Assembly (NCBI GenBank): GCA_964343305.1
Contig: CAYFJO010000153.1
Location: 1-23,013 of the forward strand
From: CAYFJO01 sp964343305
GTDB taxonomy: Bacteria > Planctomycetota > Planctomycetia > Pirellulales > Pirellulaceae
DNA: 23,013 nt
Direction of reading: 5' to 3'
The position numbers and the translations under genes are program-made. Numbering within the stretch: the stretch's first letter is position 1; every line of letters begins with the position of its first letter. This document shows, in pieces, positions 15,710-23,013 of this stretch. The notes beneath the pieces are model-generated. The model worked only from the letters and a program-made list of their open reading frames with translations, was not told the origin of the DNA and did not search any database.

Positions 15710-15720
15710 GGACGATGCTT

Positions 15721-17724
15721 CTAGCCTTGGATCATTTCTGCCGGCACTTCGGCCAGTTCGCCGTAGCCGCGTTTGACGCAGGTGAGGTTGTCCTGCACAA
15801 CTCGCTCGCCGCGTTTGCCGAAGTACTTTCGCAGTGCGTCTTCGACTCCTTCAAGCACCTGGTCGTCCGTCATGCCGCTGTCCTTGGCGTACGGCGTCAG
15901 CTTGAGGAACGCTCCGAGCGTCACGATACCTTGCATACGCATCTGCAAGTCGGCGACCGAGGCGACTTCGCGTGCGATTTGCACCGTGTCGCAGTAGTAG
16001 ACTCGCACCTTCTTTTCGGCAATCGTCTTTTGATGCCGCTCGGGAATGTGACTCCAAACGTCCTTGGCATCTTTGTAAGCCGACTGCATGAACAGCGCGC
16101 CGCCATCGACCAGGCCGCTCAGCGGATTGGCCAGAATCGCATTCACGTCGTTCAGCACGATCAAGTCGACGAACTCCAGTTCGCTGTGCGTCTTGATGTG
16201 CTCGTCGCCGATCGTGAGGTAGTAGGTCGTCGGCAAGCCTTTCTTTTCCGAGCCGTATTTGGGATACGCCTGAACGTCTTTGCCGAATACGTTGCCGCCG
16301 ATCGTGGCGATGACTTTGTTGGTCGTGACCGAGCCAAATCCGCCGACCGAATGGCCTCGCATCGAGAAACCGCCGGACGGCCGCAAGTCAGGGTCTTCGG
16401 TTCGGTTGAGAGTCAGGGCGTGGTCAATTCCGGCGCAGAAATAATCCTGGCCATCGTTGATCATGTTGTCGAACGCGGCGATGACGTCGGCCGGCCGCAC
16501 GTCGCGACTACCCAAGCCAGCGGCACCTTGGTAAATCCGCGGCACCTTGTCGATTGGCTCCTGGCCCATCTGGCCATTGACCGCGTCGCAGAACGCCGCT
16601 TTGATTTCACGCGTCAGATGATTGCCCGTCGTGGACAACGGATCGTCCATTCGCTCGTAAACGCAAATTGCTTTTGCATCTTTCAGAGCGTTGACGATTT
16701 GATGCATTGGGAACGGGCGGAAGCAGTACAGCGTGATGCAGCCGGCCTTAATTCCCTTTTCTTCACGCAGGTAGTCGACCGTGACTTCGGTCGTTTCCAT
16801 GTAGCTGCCCATGCCGATCAAAATGTACTCGGCATCTTCGCAACGATAGGGCATCAGGAAGTCGTACTTACGGCCCGTCTTTGCGGCGAACTCTTCGAAC
16901 GCTTCTTCAAGCGCCGGTCCGACCTGGTCGTAATACCAGCGTTGGGCGATCTTGCCCTTCATGTACGAGTCTTGGTTTTGGACCACGCCCGACATCATTG
17001 GGTTTCCGGGGTCCATCAAGTTCGTGAGTTTTTCGTTCGGGTTGCCAACGAAATCCTTCATTAACTCTGGTTCGGGCAAACAAACCGTTTCGACGGTGTG
17101 CGTTGTGAGAAAACCGTCTTGCACGTTGAAGAACGGCGTCTGGCTCGCTTCAGCGGCTCGGCGGCAAATCAATGCGAGATCGCCGGCTTCTTGAGCGTTG
17201 CGTGCAAAGACCATCCCCCAACCGACGTCGGCAACCGACATCACGTCATCGTGGCCCGCGTGTACGTTCAACGAATGGCTGGTCAATGCACGAGCACCAA
17301 TGTGAAACACGGCCGGCAATCGCTTGCCCGCGATCGTGTACAAAACTTCTTTCATCAAGACCAAACCCTGGCCCGAGGTGAAGTTCGTCACGCGCCCGCC
17401 GGCCAAAGCAAACCCCTCACAAAAAGAAGCCGAAGAATGCTCACTCTCCGGCTCCATAAACACCAGCGGATCACCCCACAAATTCGTTTTGCCGTTGTTG
17501 ACCGCGGCGTTAAAACCGCTGCCCATCGTGGTCGAACTTGTGATCGGATACGCACCGGTCCCGTGACAAATGTGCGTCTCGACGTGGACGACGGCTTCCG
17601 ATCCGTCGCAGGTGACGGGAATTCCTGGATATTCGAACTTCTCTTCCGTCGGCTCTTTGGCCGGAACATGTGTGATATCGTCTTTTGGCGGTTTGTCCGT
17701 CACCGGAGTTTCAACAGTTGCCAT
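15721..17724 (-). CDS. Pyruvate:ferredoxin oxidoreductase, alpha-gamma half
   Basis: A 667-residue protein equal to the first half of single-chain PFOR. The N-terminal alpha (pyrimidine-binding) domain shows VTCDGSEAVVHVET, GAYPITSSTTMG, FTSGQGLVLMKEVLYTIAGK, FHIGARALTSHSLNVHAGHDD and VQDGFLTTH. The domain II region follows with IGMGSYMETTEVTVDYLREE, ITLYCFRPFP and AKAICVYERMDDP. The gamma domain is C-terminal: GHSVGGFGSVTTNKVIATIGGN, YYLTIGDEHIKTHSELEFVDLIVLNDVNAIL. With the delta-beta protein encoded just downstream it would form a two-polypeptide PFOR that makes acetyl-CoA, CO2 and reduced ferredoxin, or runs the reverse carboxylation. The start at 17724 (MATVE) shares a 16-bp identical block with the start of the downstream gene. 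Upstream lies a long non-coding region. Another 2-oxoacid specificity cannot be excluded. Confidence 0.92.
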   Translation of the reverse strand: MATVETPVTDKPPKDDITHVPAKEPTEEKFEYPGIPVTCDGSEAVVHVETHICHGTGAYPITSSTTMGSGFNAAVNNGKTNLWGDPLVFMEPESEHSSASFCEGFALAGGRVTNFTSGQGLVLMKEVLYTIAGKRLPAVFHIGARALTSHSLNVHAGHDDVMSVADVGWGMVFARNAQEAGDLALICRRAAEASQTPFFNVQDGFLTTHTVETVCLPEPELMKDFVGNPNEKLTNLMDPGNPMMSGVVQNQDSYMKGKIAQRWYYDQVGPALEEAFEEFAAKTGRKYDFLMPYRCEDAEYILIGMGSYMETTEVTVDYLREEKGIKAGCITLYCFRPFPMHQIVNALKDAKAICVYERMDDPLSTTGNHLTREIKAAFCDAVNGQMGQEPIDKVPRIYQGAAGLGSRDVRPADVIAAFDNMINDGQDYFCAGIDHALTLNRTEDPDLRPSGGFSMRGHSVGGFGSVTTNKVIATIGGNVFGKDVQAYPKYGSEKKGLPTTYYLTIGDEHIKTHSELEFVDLIVLNDVNAILANPLSGLVDGGALFMQSAYKDAKDVWSHIPERHQKTIAEKKVRVYYCDTVQIAREVASVADLQMRMQGIVTLGAFLKLTPYAKDSGMTDDQVLEGVEDALRKYFGKRGERVVQDNLTCVKRGYGELAEVPAEMIQG

Positions 17725-18406
17725 ATCCTACTCTCTGAAAAAGTACGTTCAGATCCCTGTCACACGAGCTAGGAGAGGTGCCGATGTTGGCGGAACGTGT
17801 GACCTCGATGCATCAAAAATCAAGATACGTATTCGAATGGGCGTGCATTCCGCTGTGGATTGCGGCACCTATATGTTAGTTGATCGCAGATCATTGAATT
17901 GTCGGTTCTTTGGTTCCGATCTCTCCACGTCAAAATCGCGAGTGGCGAGAAAGATATCAGAGTGAATCCAAGTCCCGAAAGTTCAATACGATGAATGTTG
18001 TGTCAATTTGTGGTTCGGACTCTTGAAAATTGTGCTACCAGTGTAACCCGCCGACCCCATCATGATCTAGGGCTTTCCGTAAATTCCTGTCAAGTAAGGC
18101 ACTTATGGCGATTTATTGGATTCACGGCAAGTTGGGAGACTCCAGGCGATCCTGAGGTTTTTCAGGCGGCTCATAGCGATCGGATCTTCTGTGTCGTTAG
18201 AATCGAAACATCAACGAGCACTTGAGTTTGTGACGTTTTTCACGAGTGTTGACTTGCCGTTTTTGTGGTTTGACAATCCAAGACGATCCAGTTTATGTTG
18301 GAACCTCGCATCTCATCGATAGACCGTTCGGTCGTGTAGCTTGTGTAGAGCCTAGGCGGCCTCTGAACAGAACATCCTGGCCCCCAATAAGAAGGAGAGT
18401 CGACTC
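17725..18406. other. 682-bp intergenic region between divergent PFOR and CBS-domain genes
   Basis: Only short, unconvincing reading frames occur. It must hold the promoters for the PFOR unit (leftward) and the CBS gene (rightward). One fair sigma70-like pair is TTGACT (18249-18254), 17 bp, GACAAT (18272-18277), about 130 bp before the CBS ATG. I found no riboswitch motif, tRNA or clear long hairpin. The length is unusual for this otherwise compact window. Confidence 0.4.
18249..18277 (+). promoter_or_regulatory. Possible sigma70-type promoter for the CBS-domain gene
   Basis: TTGACT and GACAAT are separated by exactly 17 bp. The -35 is good; the -10 is only fair (four of six). It would give a ~120-base leader. 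Chance occurrence in a 682-bp region is quite possible. Confidence 0.25.
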
Positions 18407-18832
18407 ATGAATTTGCGAGAGATTCTCAACGTTAAAGGTACTGCGGTTCACACGATCAGCCCATCGGCGACATTAGCTCAAGTGGTCGATTTTTTGGTCG
18501 ACCACAATTGTGGTTCCCTGGTCGTTTGCGCTGGCGACGATATGGTTGGAATCATTACGGAACGCGACATCCTGCGAGCTTGTTCCGATCGCAAAACGGC
18601 TCTAGAAGAACGGACTGTTGAGGATGTGATGTCAACGGATTTGGTCACAGCAACGCCCAGCGATGAAGTCGAATCGGTGATGGGACTTATGACGGAGAAT
18701 CGCATCCGGCACATGCCAGTATTGGAAGATGACAAACTTGCCGGTTTGATTTCCATCGGCGATGTCGTCAAAGCTCAACATGACTTGCTGACGTTAGAAA
18801 ACCACATGTTGAAGAGCTATTTGCAAACTTGA
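18407..18832 (+). CDS. CBS-domain-pair protein
   Basis: A 141-residue cytoplasmic protein made of a single Bateman module. First CBS repeat: VHTISPSATLAQVVDFLVDHN...SLVVC--DDMVGIITERDILRA. Second: VEDVMSTDLVTATPSDEVESVMGLMTENRIRHMPVLEDDKLAGLISIGDVVKA. The GIITERD and GLISIGD segments are the conserved nucleotide-contact loops. Such modules usually bind adenosine-containing ligands such as AMP, ATP, SAM or NAD and act as energy or redox sensors. Here there is no attached enzyme or channel, so the partner is unknown. A short helical tail (HDLLTLENHMLKSYL) may aid dimerisation. The start is well supported by GGAG ten bases before ATG. It is divergent from the PFOR genes and converges on ispH 33 bp away; a regulatory link to PFOR would be conjecture. 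Confidence 0.92.
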   Translation: MNLREILNVKGTAVHTISPSATLAQVVDFLVDHNCGSLVVCAGDDMVGIITERDILRACSDRKTALEERTVEDVMSTDLVTATPSDEVESVMGLMTENRIRHMPVLEDDKLAGLISIGDVVKAQHDLLTLENHMLKSYLQT

Positions 18833-18865
18833 TCAGCGGGAATTCTCGTCGCTTGCGGGCGATCG

Positions 18866-19804
18866 CTAGGATGAATGTTCCAGCGACCGTAATGTCCGTG
18901 GCAACGGGAAGTGCACTTCTTCGTCACGGATCGAGTGAACTTCGACCGTCGCATCAAATCGGCCCTTCAGATATTCGATGCACTCCTGGACCACCGATTC
19001 CGGCGCGCTGGCACCGGCCGTAATCAGAACCGTGTCGGTCGGCGAAAACCATTCGGGATCGATGTCCGCGGCCCCGTCGATCAGATGGCCGGGCACGCCG
19101 CTGATGATGGCGAGTTCCTTCAACCGCTGGCTGTTCGAGCTGTTTTGGCTGCCCAACACCAATGCCACATTCGCTTCGCCGGACAGTGTGTGTACGGCGT
19201 CCTGCCGATTCTGAGTGGCGTAACAAATGTCGTCCTTCGGCGGGTTGGCAATCTGAGGGAAACGTTCGCGCAATCGGTTGATGATCCGATTGGCGTCGTC
19301 CACGGACAGCGTGGTTTGTGTGAGATACGCGACCTTTTCATCGGACGGTACATTGATCTGGTCGACGTCTTCTTCCGATTCGACCAGCATCATGGCATCT
19401 GGCGCTTCGCCCATCGTGCCAATCACTTCGTCGTGGCCTTCGTGGCCGATCAGGAAAATCGTGTAATCTTCCTTGGCATAGCGAACGGCTTCCAAATGCA
19501 CTTTGGTGACCAACGGGCAAGTCGCATCGATTGCACGCAAGTTTTGCTCTTTGGCAACACGACGCACTTCCGGCGACACTCCGTGAGCGGAAAACAAAAG
19601 TGTCGAACCGGCGGGCACTTCCTTCAACTCGTTGACAAATACCGCGCCCTTGTCACGAAACGACTCGACGACATATTTGTTATGAACGATTTCGTGGTAC
19701 ACATAGATGGGTGTGCCAAACGCCTCGATCGCCAGATCCAGACTTTCGATCGCCATGTTGACACCTGCACAAAAACCACGCGGCGCGGCTAAGATGATTC
19801 TCAT
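18866..19804 (-). CDS. ispH: 4-hydroxy-3-methylbut-2-enyl diphosphate reductase IspH (LytB)
   Basis: Last enzyme of the MEP pathway; it reduces HMBPP to IPP and DMAPP with a [4Fe-4S] cluster. The 312-residue length is standard. All three cluster cysteines are present: Cys12 in PRGFCAGV, Cys96 in DATCPLVTKVH, and Cys194 in DDICYATQNRQ. The catalytic Glu126 is in GHEGHDEVIGT, and the substrate-binding SAHGVSP and SQNSSNSQRL segments are intact. The ATG at 19804 leads straight into MRIILAAPRGFC, the canonical start. It is transcribed away from hpnC, with 61 bp between the two starts, so it may share a control region with the squalene genes that use its product. It converges on the CBS-domain gene. 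Confidence 0.97.
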   Translation of the reverse strand: MRIILAAPRGFCAGVNMAIESLDLAIEAFGTPIYVYHEIVHNKYVVESFRDKGAVFVNELKEVPAGSTLLFSAHGVSPEVRRVAKEQNLRAIDATCPLVTKVHLEAVRYAKEDYTIFLIGHEGHDEVIGTMGEAPDAMMLVESEEDVDQINVPSDEKVAYLTQTTLSVDDANRIINRLRERFPQIANPPKDDICYATQNRQDAVHTLSGEANVALVLGSQNSSNSQRLKELAIISGVPGHLIDGAADIDPEWFSPTDTVLITAGASAPESVVQECIEYLKGRFDATVEVHSIRDEEVHFPLPRTLRSLEHSS

Positions 19805-19865
19805 CGTTGATCGAACTCCCTTTCCATCATCATAGTGTAGTCACTGGCCATTTGTCATTGGATGG

Positions 19866-20807
19866 TTGCTCTTGCCTAATTACGACTTCGCCAAACAACT
19901 GGATCGCTTTGGGCCCAACAAAGCGGAGCGTGAGCGGATTAGCTTCGACGAGGCACGCGAGTATTGTCGCTGGCTCGCTCACAATCATTACGAGAATTTC
20001 TCGGTCGTCACCTGGTTGGCGCCCAAGCATCTTCGGCAACATTTCTGCAACCTCTACGCCTATTGTCGTTGGGCCGATGATCTGGCGGACGAAACCGGCG
20101 ACCGATTTCGCAGTCTCGAATTGCTCAAGTGGTGGCAAACGCAACTACACGACTGCTATCGCGGCCGCGCCAATCATCCGGTGTTCATCGCGCTGGTGCA
20201 AACAATCGAGGACTTCGACATCCCGCCAGAGCCACTGGTCAACCTGTTGACCGCATTTCGACAGGATCAAACAACGACTCGCTACGAAACTTTCGACGAA
20301 TTGCTCGGATATTGCCGCAACTCGGCGGACCCGGTAGGCCGATTGGTCCTCCGCTTGGGCCGCTGTGACGACGAAGAAAACGTGCGACTTTCCGATTCCA
20401 TCTGCACAGGTTTGCAGTTGGCCAATTTTTGCCAGGACGTGGCTCGCGATTATGATGCGGGCCGGGTTTATTTGCCGCGTGAATCGATCCGGCGATTCAA
20501 ATACCAAGACGAGATGTTCGAGCGGCGTATTTGCAACGAGGCATTTCGTGGGTTGATGAAACATGAAGTCGAACAGGCAGAATCGTACTTAATCGCTGGC
20601 CGGCCGCTTGTCGAACGTGCCGCCGATGAGTTAAAAATGCCCGTCGAACTATTTGTCAATGGCGGCTTGTCGATCTTGGACGAAATCCGCCGGATCAACT
20701 ACAACGTGTGGCGGCGCAGGCCGACCGTCAGCAAATGGAAGAAAATGCGGCTATTGTTTAGCGCATGGTGGCGTCATCGACGGAACCGTTCATGGAAGCG
20801 GCATTGA
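19866..20807 (+). CDS. hpnC: Squalene synthase family protein HpnC
   Basis: A 313-residue trans-prenyltransferase-fold protein of the squalene/phytoene synthase family. The first Asp-rich motif is CRWADDLADE (67-76) and the second is NFCQDVARDYDAGRVYLP (187-204). The opening SFDEAREYCRWLAHNHYENFSV and LRQHFCNLYAYCRWADD segments are diagnostic of HpnC. In the three-enzyme bacterial route HpnC converts presqualene diphosphate to hydroxysqualene. The start is non-canonical: after an in-frame TAG at 19833 there is no ATG or GTG, so TTG at 19866 or 19872 must be used. No strong ribosome site is seen. It overlaps hpnD by 43 bases, indicating an operon. hpnE is not in the window. Confidence 0.93.
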   Translation: MLLPNYDFAKQLDRFGPNKAERERISFDEAREYCRWLAHNHYENFSVVTWLAPKHLRQHFCNLYAYCRWADDLADETGDRFRSLELLKWWQTQLHDCYRGRANHPVFIALVQTIEDFDIPPEPLVNLLTAFRQDQTTTRYETFDELLGYCRNSADPVGRLVLRLGRCDDEENVRLSDSICTGLQLANFCQDVARDYDAGRVYLPRESIRRFKYQDEMFERRICNEAFRGLMKHEVEQAESYLIAGRPLVERAADELKMPVELFVNGGLSILDEIRRINYNVWRRRPTVSKWKKMRLLFSAWWRHRRNRSWKRH

Positions 20808-21670
20808 AAAACAGTTTCGCGCATTGTAGCCGAATTGCCTGGCAATCGTCGTCCAATTTCTATTGGTCCTTTTGGTTGCTGCCGCGAGCGAAACGCCGGG
20901 CCATGTGTGCGTTGTATGCGTTTGCTCGTCACACGGACGATTTGAGCGACAACGACGGACCAGTCGAAACGCGCCGGGGGCGTCTCGACGAATGGCGCGA
21001 GTCGCTCGTGCAAGCACTCGATGGTCGGGCCGACAATGAACTGCTGCCCGCCGTGGCCGATACCGCGCGTGAGTTCAACATTCCGCACGAGTACCTGTTC
21101 GACCTGCTCGACGGCGTCGAAATGGACCTCGATTTCCAGCCATTCGAAACTTACGACGAGTTACGAGAGTATTGCTACCGCGTCGCATCAGCAGTTGGAC
21201 TGGCATGCCTGCACGTGTGGGGATTCACGGGCGACGAAGCCATCGAGCCCGCAATTCAATGCGGCCAGGCGTTTCAACTGACGAACATCCTTCGCGACTT
21301 GAAAGAAGACGCCTCGATCGGTCGGGTCTATCTACCGTTGGAAGATTTGAGGCGATTCAATTATTCGCCCGCGGAATTAGAATCCGGCGTGGCGGACCAG
21401 CGGCTCTCAAAACTGCTGGCCTTCGAATTCGAACGAGCCGAACAACTTTATCACGCGGCCGCCGCGTTGGACGCACACCTTCACCGCGACGGCCAACGAG
21501 CGTTTAATCTCATGACAACCACGTATTGGCGTTTGTTGCAGCAGATGAAACGCCAGGAAACCGACCAAGTATTCAAAGGCCGAACGCGATTGCGATTTCA
21601 TCAAAAGCTGTCGGTCGCCGTTCCAGCAATGTTCGGCAAAACATTTCGAAGCGTGCTGCAAAAAAAGTAG
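20765..21670 (+). CDS. hpnD: Presqualene diphosphate synthase HpnD
   Basis: A 301-residue squalene/phytoene synthase family enzyme that would condense two farnesyl diphosphates to presqualene diphosphate. Motifs: SSSNFYWSFWLLPRAKRRAMCALYAFARHTDDLSD, with the Asp-rich DDLSD at 58-62; GVEMDLDF (117-123); and the second Asp-rich region QLTNILRDLKEDASIGRVYLP (171-191). The NILRDL-ED form separates it from the HpnC type (NFCQDV-RD) just upstream. The ATG at 20765 overlaps the end of hpnC; the ATG at 20792 is an alternative and would still keep the whole domain. The product feeds HpnC and then a hopanoid, sterol-like or carotenoid branch that lies elsewhere. It converges on the DUF1559 gene, with seven bases between stops. 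Confidence 0.92.
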   Translation: MVASSTEPFMEAALKNSFAHCSRIAWQSSSNFYWSFWLLPRAKRRAMCALYAFARHTDDLSDNDGPVETRRGRLDEWRESLVQALDGRADNELLPAVADTAREFNIPHEYLFDLLDGVEMDLDFQPFETYDELREYCYRVASAVGLACLHVWGFTGDEAIEPAIQCGQAFQLTNILRDLKEDASIGRVYLPLEDLRRFNYSPAELESGVADQRLSKLLAFEFERAEQLYHAAAALDAHLHRDGQRAFNLMTTTYWRLLQQMKRQETDQVFKGRTRLRFHQKLSVAVPAMFGKTFRSVLQKK

Positions 21671-21677
21671 TGGTGGC

Positions 21678-22838
21678 TTAACCCGCACTTGGCAGCTTCG
21701 TTTGTTCACCGTCTTTTCGACTGCCAAATCGTTGCCACAACGTGTAGTCCACACTGTGATAGAAGAAGTGAACCGAGCCGTCACCCAGTAACATGTTGCA
21801 ACCGTTGCCTGCGTGCATCGACTTGAATCCCCAGGAATAGATGTTACTCGCTGGGCTTGTGCAAGCATGATTAAGCAGCGTTCCCGTCGCATCGATGCTG
21901 GCGTGAGGTGCGACGGCATTGCCGCCTCGAGCCCGCGTGGGCGCGTTGCACGGCGAGCCGGTTGCACCAGCTCCTCCTTCATCCTCGCCAATCATCCAAC
22001 CCCAATTCCAGATACTGTCACCTCGGTTGGGAAGCATTTCGCCGCCGAAGAACGTGCTGGACAGACCATCGGTGATTTCGCCAAACGTTGCGGAATAGTA
22101 CCTGGAGCCAAACGCTCCGGAAATGTGATCGCCTCGACCGGTAATGTAGCCCCAACTCGACGAGCCGGGATTGGTATTGCCGGGTATGTCGAAGAAGTCG
22201 CCACGTGATACGATCAGTGGCCCAACGATGGCCGGATTGTCAGAAGCACAACCGCCATCACCATCCGCCATGTTTTGAGCACCCATGCTGACGGCATAGC
22301 AAGAGAGCGCGTGCCGATTATTTTCTCCCGGATCATTATGTTCCCATTTGGGACTGTCTGCCGACGGGCACCAATATCCAGGAATGTGGATGTCACTGAA
22401 GTATTGTTCCTTGGGCAATTGTTGAGTGCCATCATGGTTGACATCGTTAAACCGGTTGCGAATCCCGTATCGTTCCCGGAAGTTGTTTCGGTCGTTCTTG
22501 ATCGCGTCGAACAACGCCTGTTGTTCCATGAAGGGAAGCAACTTGACCAGCACCGTACCACGGCCGCCATTCTCGTCGTAGAATTCCTGCCCGTTCCCAT
22601 ACCTGGCATTATTGTGAGCGGATTTATACGGCAATTGTTTGAATGTGTCATTGTAGTTGTGCAATGCAATGCCGATCTGTTTGAGATTGTTGACGCACTG
22701 CGAACGACGGGCCGCTTCGCGAGCGGCTTGAACTGCTGGCAACAACAAGGCGATTAAGATACCAATGATGGCAATCACAACCAGCAACTCGACTAAAGTA
22801 AATCCAGCTTTGAGATTCCTGACTCGCGACTTGTTCAT
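21678..22838 (-). CDS. DUF1559 family protein with a pseudopilin-type N-terminus
   Basis: A 386-residue protein of the DUF1559 family, hugely expanded in planctomycetes. The N-terminus is a type IV pilin/pseudopilin prepilin signal: a basic leader, then GFTLVELLVVIAIIGILIALLLPAVQAAREAARR (given here in parts: GFTLVELLVVIAIIG at 12-26, then the hydrophobic helix). The Gly/Phe junction is the expected prepilin peptidase site. The body shows CVNNLKQIGIALHNYND, HIPGYWCPSA, ITDGLSSTFFGGEML and the C-terminal SMHAGNGCNMLLGDGSVHFFYHSVDYTLW block typical of the family. Function is unknown; a surface or pseudopilus-like role is usually assumed. The ATG at 22838 has GGGAGAG seven bases upstream. A small hairpin (22857-22873) lies in its leader. 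Confidence 0.95.
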   Translation of the reverse strand: MNKSRVRNLKAGFTLVELLVVIAIIGILIALLLPAVQAAREAARRSQCVNNLKQIGIALHNYNDTFKQLPYKSAHNNARYGNGQEFYDENGGRGTVLVKLLPFMEQQALFDAIKNDRNNFRERYGIRNRFNDVNHDGTQQLPKEQYFSDIHIPGYWCPSADSPKWEHNDPGENNRHALSCYAVSMGAQNMADGDGGCASDNPAIVGPLIVSRGDFFDIPGNTNPGSSSWGYITGRGDHISGAFGSRYYSATFGEITDGLSSTFFGGEMLPNRGDSIWNWGWMIGEDEGGAGATGSPCNAPTRARGGNAVAPHASIDATGTLLNHACTSPASNIYSWGFKSMHAGNGCNMLLGDGSVHFFYHSVDYTLWQRFGSRKDGEQTKLPSAG

Positions 22839-22856
22839 CGAATACTCTCCCGGCTA

Positions 22857-22873
22857 GTGATTCGAAAAATCAC
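22857..22873. other. Small inverted repeat in the leader of the DUF1559 gene
   Basis: Six-base arms GTGATT and AATCAC flank the loop CGAAA, just upstream of the ribosome site. It could be an operator or merely a weak hairpin. The A/T-rich stretch beside it (22880-22900) is a likely promoter region. Confidence 0.3.
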
Positions 22874-23013
22874 TGTTTAAGAAATAAAAAAATGAATTTT
22901 TCAGTGTATCTCAAATCGATTGAAAGACAAGTGCGCGGTAAAGGTACTCCTGAAGATCCCCGATTTAGGTGAGCGCTATGCCGCAGCCAGTTGTTGGAGT
23001 CCAGGCTTTAGCC

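Noticed and set aside
14622..17064. Long plus-strand open frames of 384 and 503 codons opposite the PFOR genes
   Set aside because: They are antisense shadows of strongly conserved minus-strand coding sequence, with no recognisable motifs.
17725..17775. TPP riboswitch upstream of the PFOR alpha-gamma gene, suggested by a short GATCTGAACG stretch on the minus strand
   Set aside because: The conserved CTGAGA and the paired TPP-box architecture are absent.

Overview
The window looks like a chromosomal segment of a planctomycete, most likely from the Pirellula/Rhodopirellula side of the phylum. The evidence is family-level: a DUF1559 protein with a pseudopilin-type N-terminus, a Tat-exported DUF1080 (3-keto-disaccharide hydrolase-like) protein, a PQQ-like beta-propeller protein opening with WPQWRG, an HpnC/HpnD squalene pathway, and short palindromic elements of the GTAGCCGAAGTC type. 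Most genes are ordinary chromosomal genes. The accessory content is in 1-1503, 6945-8727 and 9670-10300.

Layout. 1-1503 is a graveyard. A DDE transposase with two frameshifts (1-832) lies against a decayed reverse transcriptase-Cas1 fusion (about 928-1503). The fusion keeps the RT YADD motif and the Cas1 C-terminal lobe but has lost what lay between them. 1589-3604 (+) holds ruvB and, with no gap, a core-type MetE-like methionine synthase. 3664-6944 (-) is a two-gene unit: a secretin lipoprotein followed by a secreted protein of apparent Ig-like/beta character. 6945-7160 holds a strong hairpin terminator between two copies of a 32-nt palindromic repeat. 7161-8727 holds two divergent paralogous small secreted proteins separated by about 540 bp.

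8822-13717 (+) carries the DUF1080 protein, a four-helix-bundle (S23/IVP family) gene bordered by heptamer repeats, a large secreted alpha/beta hydrolase-domain protein whose 5' end contains those repeats, and the PQQ-like protein. 13743-17724 (-) is a pyruvate:ferredoxin oxidoreductase split in two genes (alpha-gamma, then delta-beta), with a palindromic repeat between them and an unusual C-terminal extension on the second. A 682-bp gap leads to a CBS-pair protein (+). ispH (-) is then divergent from hpnC-hpnD (+), which links isoprenoid precursor supply to squalene/hopanoid synthesis. The window ends with a DUF1559 gene (-) and what may be the edge of a dispersed repeat.

The observations most worth following are the RT-Cas1 relic, the secretin/Ig-like/small-secreted-protein neighbourhood, and the four-helix-bundle gene with its heptamer repeats. 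No tRNA, rRNA or CRISPR array was seen. All family calls are by eye from translated sequence; no search was run.
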